DNA of 64,000 nt from Acephala macrosclerotiorum (Eukaryota; Ascomycota; Leotiomycetes; Helotiales; Mollisiaceae), in assembly GCA_014904845.1 (NCBI GenBank), contig MU119453.1, positions 17,215-81,214 on the forward strand, written 5' to 3'. The notes under the pieces are model-generated. The model ran no database searches and was not told where the DNA came from. It saw nothing but the letters and a program-made list of their open reading frames with translations. The position numbers and the translations under genes are program-made. This document shows positions 13,649-25,415 of the stretch, piece by piece. The stretch's first letter is position 1. Each line of letters starts with the position of its first letter.

Positions 13649-15920
13649 ATGGCGTCGTCAATCCCGGTCAACTCCACGGTCCTGTATCTCAACGACCTCA
13701 GAAATGGGTCTTTATTCTCCCAGATCCAAAATAACCTCTCCTCGAACGCGGCGGTGTACTCTGGAAATACTGCAGATCAAGGCCTTAGCCTGACAATTCT
13801 GGCAAACAATGTAGCCTCCATTGTCTTCAATGCCAGCGGCTTCATGGTCCCAAATGATACTGGCTACGATGTCGATACGCTGGCAGGTACATTCGCGCTT
13901 GCAGAAACCCTCTTCGACCCCAACGCCAGTAGAGTCCCAGTCACTTGCGTATATCCGATTAGTGGACAATATGACACTCTGAGCAGAGTGTTGTTTTATG
14001 TGTTGATAATATTTTCGCTTGTGTTCAGACGGCATATTTGGATATCTGTTGCGGCTCTGGGAACGGCTAGTAAGTATCAGACACTCTATCTATGACAAAT
14101 TCGGTTATCTTATGTGCATTTGTTTGCACTGCCGAACGTCATAGTCCAAAGCACCACTAACATCATCGAAGTGACCTATGCAGCCGTCTCTGCCGTCCAT
14201 CTGTTCGCCCTCACTTCACGATTTGGTTTCAAAGCAGATGCAGTGAGCAATACAGTATCTGCCCAACCGTTCGCCGACATTGATTTCGTGGGCATACTTC
14301 CGAATCTCACCGCCTCCGCAATTATGCTAACACCAATCCTGTTATGGTCTACAACGGTTCGAAAGAACGATGCGCAATCGATTGTCGTATGGTGGGGCAT
14401 CCTTATATTTTCTGCCCTAGTATGCCTCCTATGGAACTGGAATAGATTCAATCTGGACTCATTGGAATCATTTGCTATCTGCACCAAAGACTGCATACCA
14501 GAGTCCGACCTCGAATCCCTCACTTTGCCTTTTGCAGTGTACCAAAGCTGTAATTGCATCGACTTCTGCGGTTAGTCGACTTCCCCTGAGCTACATTCCC
14601 TCTTCTGGCAGTTTCACGAGTTCTACTCGCTGCAACACTAGAATCAGGCATTCGACCCCCGAATAGCTCCCGGTATGTTTGAAAGAAGTATGCTGACTCG
14701 AGGATGTCGGGTACACAGGAACCTTGAGTCCAACAGCGCCAATGCGAAAAGGGGCAAACATGGCGCCATGGTTCGCTGCCTTGAAAAGCCAAAAGATTGT
14801 CAATACACCTGGTTATCAAACCCTCTTCGATATCAACATTGTCGCTCTGGCTTTCATCGCACTCTACGGCATGATGGGTCTGATCGTTAGTCGATGGAGC
14901 CCAGACGAAGTTCGCAACGGCATCTTTCGGTTCTGCAACGCCGATTTGCGGCTCTGGGTCAAGGTTCTCTTCGAAGGAGATCGCGAGGCTCACTGGCTGG
15001 CCTATTTCAATGTTACAAAGAAGAAGGATGAGATTCTTCCGTTCCGGGAAAAGTCTCTCTGGAAGAAGTGCAAATATATCTGGGCAAAGACGATAGCTAC
15101 GTGCTTCTCTTTGACCGCAGGCGCGACAGCAATTATCTGCCCAGCAGTCTTCGTGTCTAGTGTTGTTGCGAACGAGATCTTGCTACAATCGTATCCTGTC
15201 AGCGAGCACAGTGATGCAGTGGGTGCTTGGGGAACCTGGGTTGGTGCAGCTCTTGTGCTAATCGCAGCGGTAATCAATAAGTACGCCGGGTCGTGGATGC
15301 GAACCTTCAAGGTTGTCGTAACTAAGATGTACCATTTCGTCATGTATTCCAAAGCCGACAGGGAGAGACTGTTTCCGAAGAAGAAGGGCGAGGGTGTTGG
15401 ATCAAGATTTGCAAAATTTGGGAAAGTCATTGTCAGTCCTCCTGTGCACGCAGCGTTCAGCGTGTACCGTGGTTCCTGGACCTTGAAGACTACGATCCTT
15501 TTCTTCCTCAAATGGTGGAAGAACACGGAAATGGAGTCTCAGAAGCGTGGCGATAAGATCAAAAAGGAATGGGAAAAAGCTTTGCCGGACAAGCCAAAAT
15601 GCCAATGCTACATCTGCAAGCATGACGAGGAACGATTGCAGGAGAAAGAAAAGGAGACACAGGCGCAGGACTATGATGCGACTCATGCAAGTTCTGGCTA
15701 TAACTTACTCCCTCAGAATGCTCCTGCGCCTCTTTCGACGAGTTCTACTTCATCGCTACCGTTGAAGACTATGCCAATTAACGTCGACGAGACGACTTCG
15801 TCCAATAGCCCAGTGAATGGGATTGGTAGCCAAGAACGACCTCCGTCGCCGCCAGACGTCCCGCTGCCGACCCCTCGATCCACATTTGCCAGGCAGAACA
15901 CCGGCGAGAACTTAGTTTAA
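13649..15920 (+). CDS. Large multi-pass membrane protein, unknown function
   Basis: Three exons (13649-14069, 14172-14570, 14719-15920) join in frame to 673 residues. The N-terminal 110 residues look extracellular, with many N-x-S/T sites (VNST, RNGS, NLSS, FNAS, PNDT, PNAS). Hydrophobic segments follow: VLFYVLIIFSLVF, TYAAVSAVHLFALTS, ASAIMLTPILLWSTT, VVWWGILIFSALVCLLW, then FDINIVALAFIALYGMMGLI, TIATCFSLTAGATAIIC and WVGAALVLIAAVI. The C-terminal 200 residues are cytosol-like, Lys/Glu-rich, with CQCYICKHDEE and a Ser/Pro tail. I chose the ATG at 13649 because upstream GTG-initiated sequence looks like an intron tail. The family is not recognised. The protein seems intact. Confidence 0.75.
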
Positions 15921-16459
15921 TGTCCTGGCCCTCTTCGTACAAAGACGTTTCCGCGCGGGTAGTCGATCATTCTTTTCGAGCGCTCGAAAGAGACGATTCA
16001 TGTATCGTATTTCCATTGCAAGTTTGATTTTTCACTATTTGAAGCACTGTTGCTATAGTGGATTTGGACTTAATGGATTAGAAGTTATGATACCCTTTAA
16101 TTAAATAGACCTCTATGCACTTATTAAATTTTAATCTCTATTCGTGCTAAAAGTACCTCCGTCGTTTAAAGTGAGGCAAAGACCTAGCTAGCAGAGACCA
16201 CTCCTGCACTGCTGGGAAGTGGCCCGTGCGAGAGCCGGAACAATGAGAATGGAGGAACACGATTGGTTGGGCATACCGCCGCAACTTCAATGACGGCTGA
16301 CACCTGAATAAACCACTCCAAATCCTCTCTCCCTAAGACGATACATTTTGGATCTCGGCAGGTTCTATGGGATTGCGTTGGTACCGCTCTTTCAGAAAGC
16401 GAAACTTGCCATTGCATGGCTTACCTGGGACACTTTCCTGGGGAGTCTGAGACATTGAG

Positions 16460-16813
16460 CTCAGTAAGCGTTTTCTAGCATCCAGCGATCGTGGCTTTCG
16501 ATCGGAGCCTTACCTATGGTACGATCGCTGGTACAGGGTGGTAGAGCACTATACTCAGCTGAATCTTACTCGACAGTCAAACATTTTCCCCGCCCTCGCA
16601 TGTCTTGCTTCAGCTTTCAGGTGGCAAATCAATGAAGAACACATGGCGGGGTTATTCATGGGTGACCTTCATTCTGGTCTTCTATGGGAGGTCAACTACG
16701 CTTTCGGGCCAAGGCGTGGAGAAAGATTGTTTCCATATCGTGCTCCAACTTCGAGCTGGGCATCCGCCATTAGCTACATATGGGTAAACTGCAAGCCTTA
16801 TATTTTCCCTTAG
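16460..16813 (+). pseudogene. C-terminal fragment of a HET-domain-type protein
   Basis: One frame reads LWYDRWYRVVEHYTQLNLT, NIFPALACLASAF, EEHMAGLFMGDLHSGLLWEV and FPYRAPTSSWASAISYI before a stop. This order (W-Y-x-V-V-E-x-Y-T, P-A-L-A-x-L-A, Y-x-A-G-L-W-x-x-D-L-x-x-G-L-L-W, Y-R-A-P-S-W-S-W-A-S) is the usual C-terminal half of fungal heterokaryon-incompatibility (HET) proteins. No N-terminal HET motif was found upstream to 15920, so this looks like a relic. Several usual residues have drifted (SSWAS for SWSWAS). Confidence 0.6.
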
Positions 16814-17430
16814 CTTTAGGATGGACCTTTGAAGCGACTGGAAGTTGGGACATTGGTCGAATAGATCGGAGGGCACCTGTTCAACAAATTAAATGACTGG
16901 TCGTTTTTTATCTGATGATCTCGGCACTTGCCTATCTCATCTCGAGTCTTGCGATGAGTGCGGAATCATCCCATGTGTTCTTACTAGGAGCTTGAAATAA
17001 ACGAATGATGTTTCTGACTAGCAGAAACTCCCTTTAATTTTGGTAATATCGATAACTTCACGATACTGATATCAAAATATCAAATCAGGTAACGACTCAT
17101 ACTCTCCCATATCGTGGGCCCACAAGTGGACGGAAATCTCCCACTCGGGAAAGCGTCTGCATTAGACTCGGGCGGGTTACTGCACCCTTAATGCCCCTAT
17201 CATGGCGGGGCAGACGAATCCGTATTCAAATCCCCCGCACTCAGACGGCGATATTCCGCCTTGGCCTCTACCAATGCGACGACGACAACATAGATAGACA
17301 ACGCATATCCCAACTTTGAGAGATCTCACTCAATTAAACTTCTCCTCAAATATCAATATTCAATTGCAAAAAACGAAACAAAATCGAATGCCCTAATTCT
17401 GAGCAGCCTCGACCAAAATATTCCTCAAAA
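16814..17430. other. Nitrilase upstream region, no gene seen
   Basis: This is non-coding DNA between the HET relic and the nitrilase start. No domain-bearing frame is present on either strand. The last 90 bases before the ATG are A/C-rich, as is common in fungal 5' leaders. Confidence 0.4.
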
Positions 17431-18490
17431 ATGGGCTCTACAACCCCTCCAAAGACCGTTCGAGTCGCAGTTACACAAGCTGAGCCAGTCTGGTTGGACC
17501 TTGATGGAACAATCACCAAGACCATCAAGCTCATCGGTGAAGCAGCCTCCGACGGTGCCAAAATCATCAGTTTCCCAGAATGTTGGATCCCAGGATATCC
17601 AGCTTGGATATGGTACCCCTCTCTCCTCTCACCCCCCATATTCCACCTGCTCCAACTCTAACAGATAGAACAGGTCCCGTCCCATCGATTTCGCCTTGCA
17701 GACTTTGTACACAAAGAACAGTCTCAAGGTTGATTCAAAACAAATGGCCTCTCTCTGCGCCGCAGCAAAGAAAAACAAAATCGCCGTCATCACTGGCTTC
17801 TCCGAAAACTTCAACGACAGCCTCTACATCTCCCAAGCCATCATCGGCCCAGACGGCACTTTGGAAGTAGTACGTCGAAAACTGAAGCCTACACACATGG
17901 AACGCACCGTCTTCGGCGACTCGACCGGAGGCGGCACCTTGGCAAATGTAGCTGAGATCGAAGGCGTGGGTAAAGTGAGCGCGTTGGCTTGTTGGGAACA
18001 TGTCCAGCCGTTGTTGAAATACAATACTGCGTTGCAACGTCCAGACATCCATGTCGCCGCCTGGCCTCCCCTCTGGCCTCACTCCGGTGATGGGCAGGAT
18101 TTGTGGTCCATGTCGAATGATGGATGTCGAAACTTGTCTCGAACGTTTGCTATCGAGAGTCAAACATTCGTCTTGCATACGACGGCTGTGTTGACTGAAG
18201 ATGGAATTAAGAAGATGGGTACTGAAGGGAATTTCATGGGACAGCCTGGTGGTGGGAGTTCGGCGATTTTTGGGCCGGATGGGAGGTTGTTGAGTAAGGA
18301 TTTGGGACCGACTGAGGAGGGGATTATTTATGGTGACTTGGAATTTGATATGATCTTGAGAGCGAAGGGGTTTGTTGATATTTGTGGGCATTATAGCAGG
18401 CCGGATTTGTTATGGTTGGGGACGGATCAGAAGGAGAAGTTGGCGCATAGGCCGGGTAAGAGCAAGGTAGATGAGGAGACTGAGGCATAG
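17431..18490 (+). CDS. Nitrilase (carbon-nitrogen hydrolase superfamily)
   Basis: Two exons (17431-17612, 17674-18490) give about 332 residues. The protein should hydrolyse nitriles to acids plus ammonia, or to amides, in the cytosol. The catalytic triad of the family is visible: Glu in [16 protein letters not shown], Lys in [17 protein letters not shown] and Cys in [32 protein letters not shown] and the C-terminal [26 protein letters not shown] also fit. The CWEH signature fits general fungal nitrilases better than cyanide hydratases, which normally have CWEN. The substrate is not determined from sequence. The acceptor chosen (AACAG before GTCCCG) restores a Trp codon and the frame. The gene looks intact. 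Confidence 0.93.
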
Positions 18491-18593
18491 GTGAGTTTGA
18501 AAATGCAATTCGAAATAGTTTCAATTCGTCCTGATCCCGGGTATCATGCATCCCATCCGTTCCAATGCAAACGCCTTTCGTCCCATGTGTAGG

Positions 18594-19207
18594 TCATTTC
18601 TTCTTGATCTCCCCCATCCAAACTCTCATCGACTTCGAACTGTCATGCGCAGCCCTAAACAACCCTCTCTCCATCTCATCAAATCCCCTCAAAAACTCCA
18701 CCCCATCATTCCCAACACCTCCCCCACCACTCCTCTGCGCTGCCCCCGCATTACTCGCATGATCACTTATCTCCGCCGCTCTCGACCTAAACGTCTCCAT
18801 CAACACATCACAAACCTCTTCTTCCTCAAACAACTCCAATATCCTCGCTCCCAATCCATAAAAATGCTGTGCCAGCGCTCTCAAGTCCACGGATTTCGGA
18901 TCGGCTTTTAATGCGTTCATGACGCGTGGTGCTAAACACGGAGGGAGGTCGAGGGTTACGAGGGATTTGGTGGTGTTGGGTGAGGAGACGGCGAGCATTT
19001 CTGCGAGCCAGAGGGGGAGGTCGACGCGTGTTCCTGATTTTAATGTGTGGCCGGCATTATTGTCGAGATAGCCTAGGTTTGGGACGTCGAGTTCGAATGT
19101 GCAGGGTACTTTCTGGATGTCTTTGTTAGATGAGGCACGTTGGATACTGGGGAGAGTTCGAGTACCTGCGCATCTGTCAAGATGGCATCAATGTCGTAGT
19201 AGGACAT
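18594..19207 (-). CDS. PSF3: GINS complex subunit Psf3 (DNA replication)
   Basis: Two exons (19207-19166 and 19112-18594) encode 186 residues. The N-terminus MSYYDIDAILTDAQ followed across the intron by KVPCTFELDVPNLGYLD is highly typical of fungal Psf3. Then come VDLPLWLAEMLAV, LDLPPCLAPRVMNALKADP and the helical ALAQHFYGLGARILELF. The subunit is part of the GINS tetramer (Sld5-Psf1-Psf2-Psf3), which with Cdc45 and Mcm2-7 forms the replicative helicase. It acts in the nucleus. The C-terminus ends with RVWMGEIKKK. A glycine run near residue 150 is probably a variable loop. It shares a 278-base divergent promoter with the MnSOD gene. Confidence 0.93.
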
Positions 19208-19485
19208 CGTGAATCGTGCGCAGCTCAATGCTTCCGTGATTGTCGAGACATAGGCTATTGCAGGTGTGTATTGGAGCGTCGCGATGTTTTGGAGAGACGC
19301 GAAGTGGTATGTTGCGGATCCCTGCCGATTTCGCCAAATGTTTCGGCTGTGACGTGAGTGCGGGCCCCCGAGCTGCAAGAAGATATATTCAACTCCACTT
19401 TCCTGCTTCTCCTCCTCCTTCATTGTCTCTTTCAGGAACAATCATCGAAGCTGTATCGAAGCATCAACAATTGATCTCATTCATC
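19208..19485. promoter_or_regulatory. Divergent promoter between PSF3 and MnSOD
   Basis: The 278 bases between the two ATGs must hold both promoters. A pyrimidine-rich stretch (CTCCTCCTCC around 19405) precedes the MnSOD leader. I see no clear TATA box. No MCB-type ACGCGT site was seen upstream of PSF3. Confidence 0.6.
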
Positions 19486-20297
19486 ATGTCTGCAACACTC
19501 TTCCGTACCAGCACAGCAGCTCGCTCTGCTCTCCGAGCCGGAGCTTCCAAGAGAGCTGCTGCTATGGCAAGCACAAGTTTTGTCCGCGGCAAGGCTACTC
19601 TTCCAGATCTGCCATGTTCGTGTTTCGATTCCATAGGACCAAGAAGATTGCTAATTAGTATCTGCAGATGACTACGGTGCGCTTGAGCCCTCCATCTCTG
19701 GCAAAATCATGGAGCTCCACCACAAGAACCACCATCAAACCTATGTCAACGGCTTCAACGCTGCAACCGAACAAATCCAAGCCGCAGAGGCGAAGCAAGA
19801 TATCGCTGCCCAGGTCGCTCTTCAGCCATTGATTAACTTCCACGGTGGTGGACATATCAATCATACTTTGTTTTGGGAGAACCTTGCCCCGAGCAAGAAT
19901 GGAGGTGGTGGTGAACCTGCTGGTCAATTGAAGGTCTGTTACTCCTCTTATATCACAATTCCCTTGTGAGGCATCATAAACTGATGGTGAAATGTGATAG
20001 ACTGCCATCGAATCCAGCTACGGCGACTTCTCCTCCTTCAAGACCAAATTCAACGGCGCTCTAGCCGGCATCCAAGGAAGTGGTTGGGCGTGGCTCGTGA
20101 AAGACAACGAGACTGGACAAGTTCAGATCCGTACATATGCCAATCAGGACCCTGTCGTTGGAAAGTACACGCCGTTGTTGGGTGTTGATGCTTGGGAGCA
20201 TGCGTATTATTTGCAATACCAGAACAGGAAGGCGGAATACTTCAGTGCGATTTGGGATGTTATTAACTGGAAGGCGGTTGAGGGTAGATTGAAGTAG
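19486..20297 (+). CDS. SOD2: Mitochondrial manganese superoxide dismutase
   Basis: Three exons (19486-19615, 19668-19933, 20001-20297) encode 230 residues. The first 35 residues are rich in Arg, Ser and Ala without acids (MSATLFRTSTAARSALRAG), typical of a mitochondrial targeting peptide. The mature enzyme converts superoxide to oxygen and hydrogen peroxide. The metal ligands are visible: His in ELHHKNHHQTYVNGF, His in GGGHINHTLFWENL, and Asp and His in LLGVDAWEHAYYLQY. GSGWAWLV is the usual fold signature. The first intron splits a Tyr codon. The gene looks intact and is divergent from PSF3. Confidence 0.96.
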
Positions 20298-21118
20298 GGG
20301 ACTGGTTAGGGCTGTATGATAGAGGGGTGATGAGATATGAATTGCTTCATGAAGCGGAGAAGCATGGCTTTTAATTGAACATGTGCCTTGTCGAGGTCTG
20401 ATTTTGAAGCCAGGTTGTTTCGAACGTTCCAGAGAACTCCCCTATTTAGACTGTAGTCCTGGCTAAGGGGCTATGAATTAATCTTAGCGAAATAGTTGTT
20501 TTTGATGAGGCTGTTAATCCCTGATACCGATATGGCCCTATTTCCTTTGTTCTATTCTCGGTGCGTGCTTATAGAGAACAGCGCTTACAATAGCCTGTAC
20601 TAATGCTCAGTGAAGCTTGATGGTAAAGCTGCCAGTGTCAAAATGTCAGCCCTATTTTTGATTACATGATCACCTTGCCGACTACAGCCACAGCCACGGA
20701 GAGTTCACGCTACTGCGTCTCGGCCGTAGGAAGCAGTGCGATTCCGCCTCCGAGATGGGAGCCGGATTACTTAATCTGTTGATGATTTTTACAGCATTTC
20801 CTCTTTACCAATTGTTTCATTAGTCTCGGGTCGCAGACTTCCTATTCTGATTCATCGCCCGTTATCTTCTTGCTATCTTAGAGCTTTTTTTATTCCAAAA
20901 CTTAACGCCGCAATCTTCTAGTGGCTGCATACAACATCGAGCTAGTGGCGGTAGTTTAGCGTAAATGTTGATCAGCCATCCATACATGAAGCAGATGTCG
21001 TCTCCGCACCTCGCTCTTCACATCGCTTAGAGAATCCTAGAAATTTCTGACGCATTTAATCCAATTTTGCAATCTCGATGCGATGCTCTGATAGAGTCAA
21101 AGTTGGGTGGAGGACGTT
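20298..21118. other. Intergenic, no supported gene
   Basis: This holds the MnSOD 3' region and the regulator promoter. No domain-bearing frame, RNA gene or repeat was found. Confidence 0.4.
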
Positions 21119-24100
21119 ATGTCGTCCCAGACACGAAGGGATCGACCTTCAAGAACGTGTCGCCAGTGCAAGCGACGGAAAGTGAAATGCGACAGAGTAC
21201 TAGTACCAGATCCGTTCAAGAGCGAGGCTAACGAACTCCTTGACACATCCGACTTGTGCACAGTGCCTCAAAGTCAGGATCCAGGTTAGCAATCCTTCAT
21301 ATTTCTTGTGGACCAAGATTTCTGAGTCATCTCAGTGTAGCTACGACGATGACGATTTGCGTCCAAGAGAAAAGGATTTCAAGTTCATAAGTAAGCCATT
21401 CTACTCGTTGTTTGTAGAATTAACTAGCTCACTTCTCTTTCTCTCAGATGAGACTTCGAGGACCGCGGAAGCTTCAGCAGGTACGTTGTCAATTCTCCTC
21501 ACAAATTGCTTCTGATTATTGCTCTAGGGACCTCCAGAGAACTTAGCGAGGAAGCACCCATAGGCAATGGAATCATTGGTCATCTTTCACAGCAGCCTGG
21601 TGGGCGTCTGCGCTACGTAGAGCCTTCATTCTGGGCATTTGACAAAGACGAGGCAAAACTTCCGCTTACAGACCCATCTCTATCACTGACGAAATGCAGC
21701 CCGACGCCCTTGATTCCCTCCTGAGTTCCATGAACAGATATGGAATCCAAGGTTCAAATGAAGACAGAGATGATGATCTCGAACAACCTCAATCTTCAGG
21801 TGCATCTACCGTCTCGGCGACCGTCAACCCCAATGACACTCGGCCATCTATCCCATACCGACTTATGGGAGACTTCACATCACCTGCTCCGGCATGGAAT
21901 CCCTCAATGCTGAGCACGAGCCGTCTTCAGCGCCAATCAATAAATCCTCTCACCCTTTTACCGCCGAAAGCACTTTGCGATCGATTATTCGCCTTCTATC
22001 TCGAAGGCTACCACTACGTCCTCCCCATGATCCATGCCCCCTCATTCAAGTCCGAATATTCATCCACCTGGGAACAGGAATCAACAGGACAACGGCCTGC
22101 TCAAAAGAGCATGCATTTCATCTCTCTCCTCCTCTCTGTGCTATTCGCTGGCGCAGCAGCATGTCCACACCGAGACCTACTAGAAGACCTCATCACACCC
22201 GAGGAAACACCAGAATCCCTCGCCACCTCGATCCGCGAGAAAGGCCTTCGCACACTCCAACAAGCCAACTTCCCCAAAACACCAACACTGGAAACTCTGA
22301 CAGCGTACATCCTCCTCCAAGTAACGTGGATGAAAGAAGAAGAGCCTCTCACAACATGCGCTTTCGTTGGCCTCGCTTATCGAGTCTCCCAAATGCTCGG
22401 TATGCATCATGATCCATCTCGCTTCTCGTCCTTATCAAAAGTAGTTCAAGAGACGAGAAGAAGGTTATGGTGGATCATTGTTACTGTTGATGTTTCTGTG
22501 GGAGTAGCGGCGGGCTTACCACCGATGATTGATCTGAGTACTTGTGATGTGAGGCAGGTTAGTGACATGAGTGAAGAGGTATTTGATGTTCCAGAGGGGA
22601 ATTTTGGGAGGAATCAGGAGGTTTCGGTTCCGGGTTTTTGGTTTTCGGGGACGATTAAGGATATTTGTTTGTTTTTCTACATCCCCAAATCCACTGTGGG
22701 ACGGTGCTGATGATGAATAGTGGTCACTCGCCATGTCCTAAGCAAGATTTACGGCCAACACGCTCTCTCTCGCCAAGATATCATAGACATTCGCACGAAA
22801 TGCGGGGCGTTGACAGCAGAGCTCCTCGCTAAGATAAATCTGATACCCAAAACTCCGTTGGTGAGAGTAGACACGATCCCTATATCTCATGAACATGCTT
22901 CGGAGCGGAGCCCGAGGAATATTAATGCGTATGCGAGGCTGTATCTCAGTGCGATGATTGATAAGAAGTGGTTTTTGGCTTGTCATCCGGTGTTGAAGAG
23001 TGCTGTAAGTGAGAGTTGGACGGAGTTGTATCCTCAGTAAGTTCTCGCTTGATCTGTCAAATGGGATGAGTTGAAAAAAATTGAGATGAGAGAGCTGATG
23101 ATTGAATAGAGCTTTGGAGCATTGCAGGGACTTTTTATATAAAGTCGCTCAGCTGTCTTGCTTTGATGAGTTCAAGCTGTTTCAATGGTCATGGCCTGGG
23201 CAAGTCCTTCCTTCTCTTTCCACCCTCATCATCCCACCTCTCCCATCCTCATTCGCTCACTCTGTCATCTCCTTCCAACCAAACAAAACTCTAACCGTTC
23301 CTTGCAGATGCCACCAACCCCTCTTCGCACTAATAACCCTCCTCCACTCCCTAATCCGCTCCCCTTCCTCTCCCCTCGCTCCCTCCTTCCGTCACGCCCT
23401 CGACACTGTCTTCGCTCTCTGCGGCCCCTATTTCAACGGTGGCATCGTAGCTTCTACTGGTGGTGCTCAATCGCCTTCTGACTCTCATGGGAGTACGCGT
23501 CAGCGGCCTCTGACTGAGGGTGGGCAGGAATGCTGGACTTTGCTTTGGAGGATGAGGGCGAGAGCTGTGAGTCCGATCTCTTCTATTTATTCTCTTGCTT
23601 TTTGTCTCCCTTAGGCTGCTAGCTTTCATTTGAGCAGTTCCGGCTAAAAAACCCCTTTCCCCTGCTCAAAAACATTCCACTAATTGACAAATTTATGTAG
23701 TGGACGCTTGTCGGCTTAGATCCAGACGTAATCTGGACGCGAGAATTGGCGATGGAAGTTCTCTATACTCTCTACGAACAAGAACATTGGGATGAGGGCC
23801 TTATGCTTTCTACTGCTGGAGCATGGAATCCACCATCCCAAACCCCATCTCAATCCCAGTTCCACTCTCAACCACAAACCCAACATCAGTCTCCTGATCA
23901 TCAGGATCGGGATCGGTCACATTCGAGTCAGGCCAATCCCATTAGCGAGCCTCAGCCTTACATATCAGATACGTCACTCCACATGAACTTATCCCAAGGC
24001 TTACCGCGACACCCGTCCCAACCCACCCTTTTCTCAGCCCTATCGGCATCTGATCCGGGCCTCTTTGACGCCATGTCCCACTCACAAGGCGCTAGTTCAG

Positions 24101-24597
24101 GTCCTGCAGGAGATGCAATCGCAGGCATGGGCGTGGGGGTAGGCCCTGGCATTAGGGCTGAGAGTTTGGGGGATCCGAATATGCCGACTCCGAATGTGGA
24201 TTTGATGTTTTGGGATCAGATGCTTGATGAGGGGTTTTATGGGGCAGTTATGCATGGAAACGTAGGCTTAGGAGGAGGAGGTGGTGGTGGTGGTGATGGA
24301 GGAGGTGGGATCTATACTGGTGGTGAAGGTGTTTTTGGGAGGAGTGGAAGTGGGATGGAGGGGAATATTGATTTTCAGGGTGGGAGGGTGATTGAGATGT
24401 TTGGTGCTCCTGGTCCAGCAAGGGGGAGGGCGTCGACGATGGAGGGGAATATTGATTTTGCTGGTATGGGGGGAAGTGATAGTGGGATGTATGGCGGCTC
24501 TGGTGGAGCTGCAGCATTGAAAAGGAGCTCGAGGATGGAAGGCAATACTGATTTTCAGGGTGGGAGAGGGCGTGGTGGCAATGGTGGGCTGCAGTAG
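21119..24597 (+). CDS. Zn2Cys6 transcription factor with fungal-specific middle domain
   Basis: The start at 21119 leads into the binuclear cluster: RTCRQCKRRKVKCDR, then HPTCAQCLKVRIQ, then C in the next exon (CSYDDDD), giving all six Cys. The middle homology region spans about 21950-23580: LCDRLFAFYLEGYHYVLPMI, HFISLLLSVLFAGAAACP, ALTTCAFVGLAYRVSQMLG-like helices, RRRLWWIIVTVDVSVGVAAG, then FKLFQWSWPG and PLFALITLLHSLI. The last exon begins WTLVGLDPDVIWTREL and ends in a Gln/Ser/Gly-rich tail. At least eight exons are needed. It probably binds DNA in the nucleus as a regulator. The target is unknown. Oddity: the intron between the third and fourth Cys has a branch-like CTAAC (21229-21233) but no phase-compatible AG, so the acceptor seems lost or mis-sequenced. 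If that is real, the DNA-binding domain would be broken. Confidence 0.82.
24355..24575 (+). repeat. Three copies of an MEGN-x-DF peptide motif in the regulator tail
   Basis: In the Gly-rich C-terminus the motif appears as GMEGNIDFQGGR, TMEGNIDFAGMG and RMEGNTDFQGGR, spaced about 30-45 residues apart. The DNA units are diverged, so this is an old internal duplication or a selected short linear motif. Confidence 0.7.
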
Positions 24598-25025
24598 AAA
24601 AGGAGACGAGGATATAAAAGTGTGACGACATGATGAATATGTTAAGACAAAAGCCTAGATCGTTGCGATGGATTTATTTCTAAAACAAGCTGAAGAGACT
24701 CTCTGCAATCTAAGCCTGAAAAATAAAAAGCAAATAGGATATCTCAAAACCAACGTCTACAGTCCCGCTCGCTAATATGAATGCGCCGTCTACTATCCCT
24801 AAACTCCAAACTCCCGAGTCTCAGCTGCGAGGTGTCTTCGCAAGCGAACGTTCATCCTAAATCCCAAGTCTGGTCCTCATCTGATGTCGACCTTTCTGGT
24901 CGAAAGTTAATTACCCCTCTTTGGTACATCCCACTTCCTGCCAACGACAACATGTCAACGAAGACACGAGGCAGTGTCTACGCCTCGTAAGCTGATATCG
25001 AAGACGATATCAACATGATAAGATC

Positions 25026-25080
25026 ATGATCGATCATCGTGAAAAACACCTGACGTTGACCTTATCTGAAGTCAGGTGTT
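25026..25080. repeat. Palindrome and hairpin between convergent genes
   Basis: ATGATCGATCAT (25026-25037) is a perfect palindrome. Next to it AACACCTGAC (25045-25054) pairs with GTCAGGTGTT (25071-25080): a 10-bp stem with a 16-base loop. The surrounding 24990-25230 is unusually rich in ATCATGATC-type words. It lies between the 3' ends of the regulator and the Ser-rich gene. Confidence 0.6.
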
Positions 25081-25415
25081 GGGAATCATGGTCGATATCA
25101 TGCCATGACGGATCCCTCGGCAATCGAGATCCTTCTGTCCCTACCCAACCCCGATCATGAACAGAAACATGATGACAATCGTGAATCAAAACATGATGAA
25201 TAGTCGATCGAATGATATGAATCAAGAATCGTCCCGCCCCGAAAGTCTGATAGATTTTTTGCGTCGGACCAACGATCGTGATGTGATCTGACTCGGGAAC
25301 TCGTTTCCAGGAGTACCCCTGTACCCCTGAATGGCCTCGCTTGACTGGTACCCGAAACTTGGAAACCTTTTCGCCTCAGCTCACCGACAATCCGCCGTTT
25401 CGTCGCTATCTTTTC

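Noticed and set aside
17431..18490. Cyanide hydratase instead of nitrilase
   Set aside because: The active-site context is CWEH rather than the CWEN of cyanide hydratases, and the C-terminal pattern differs.
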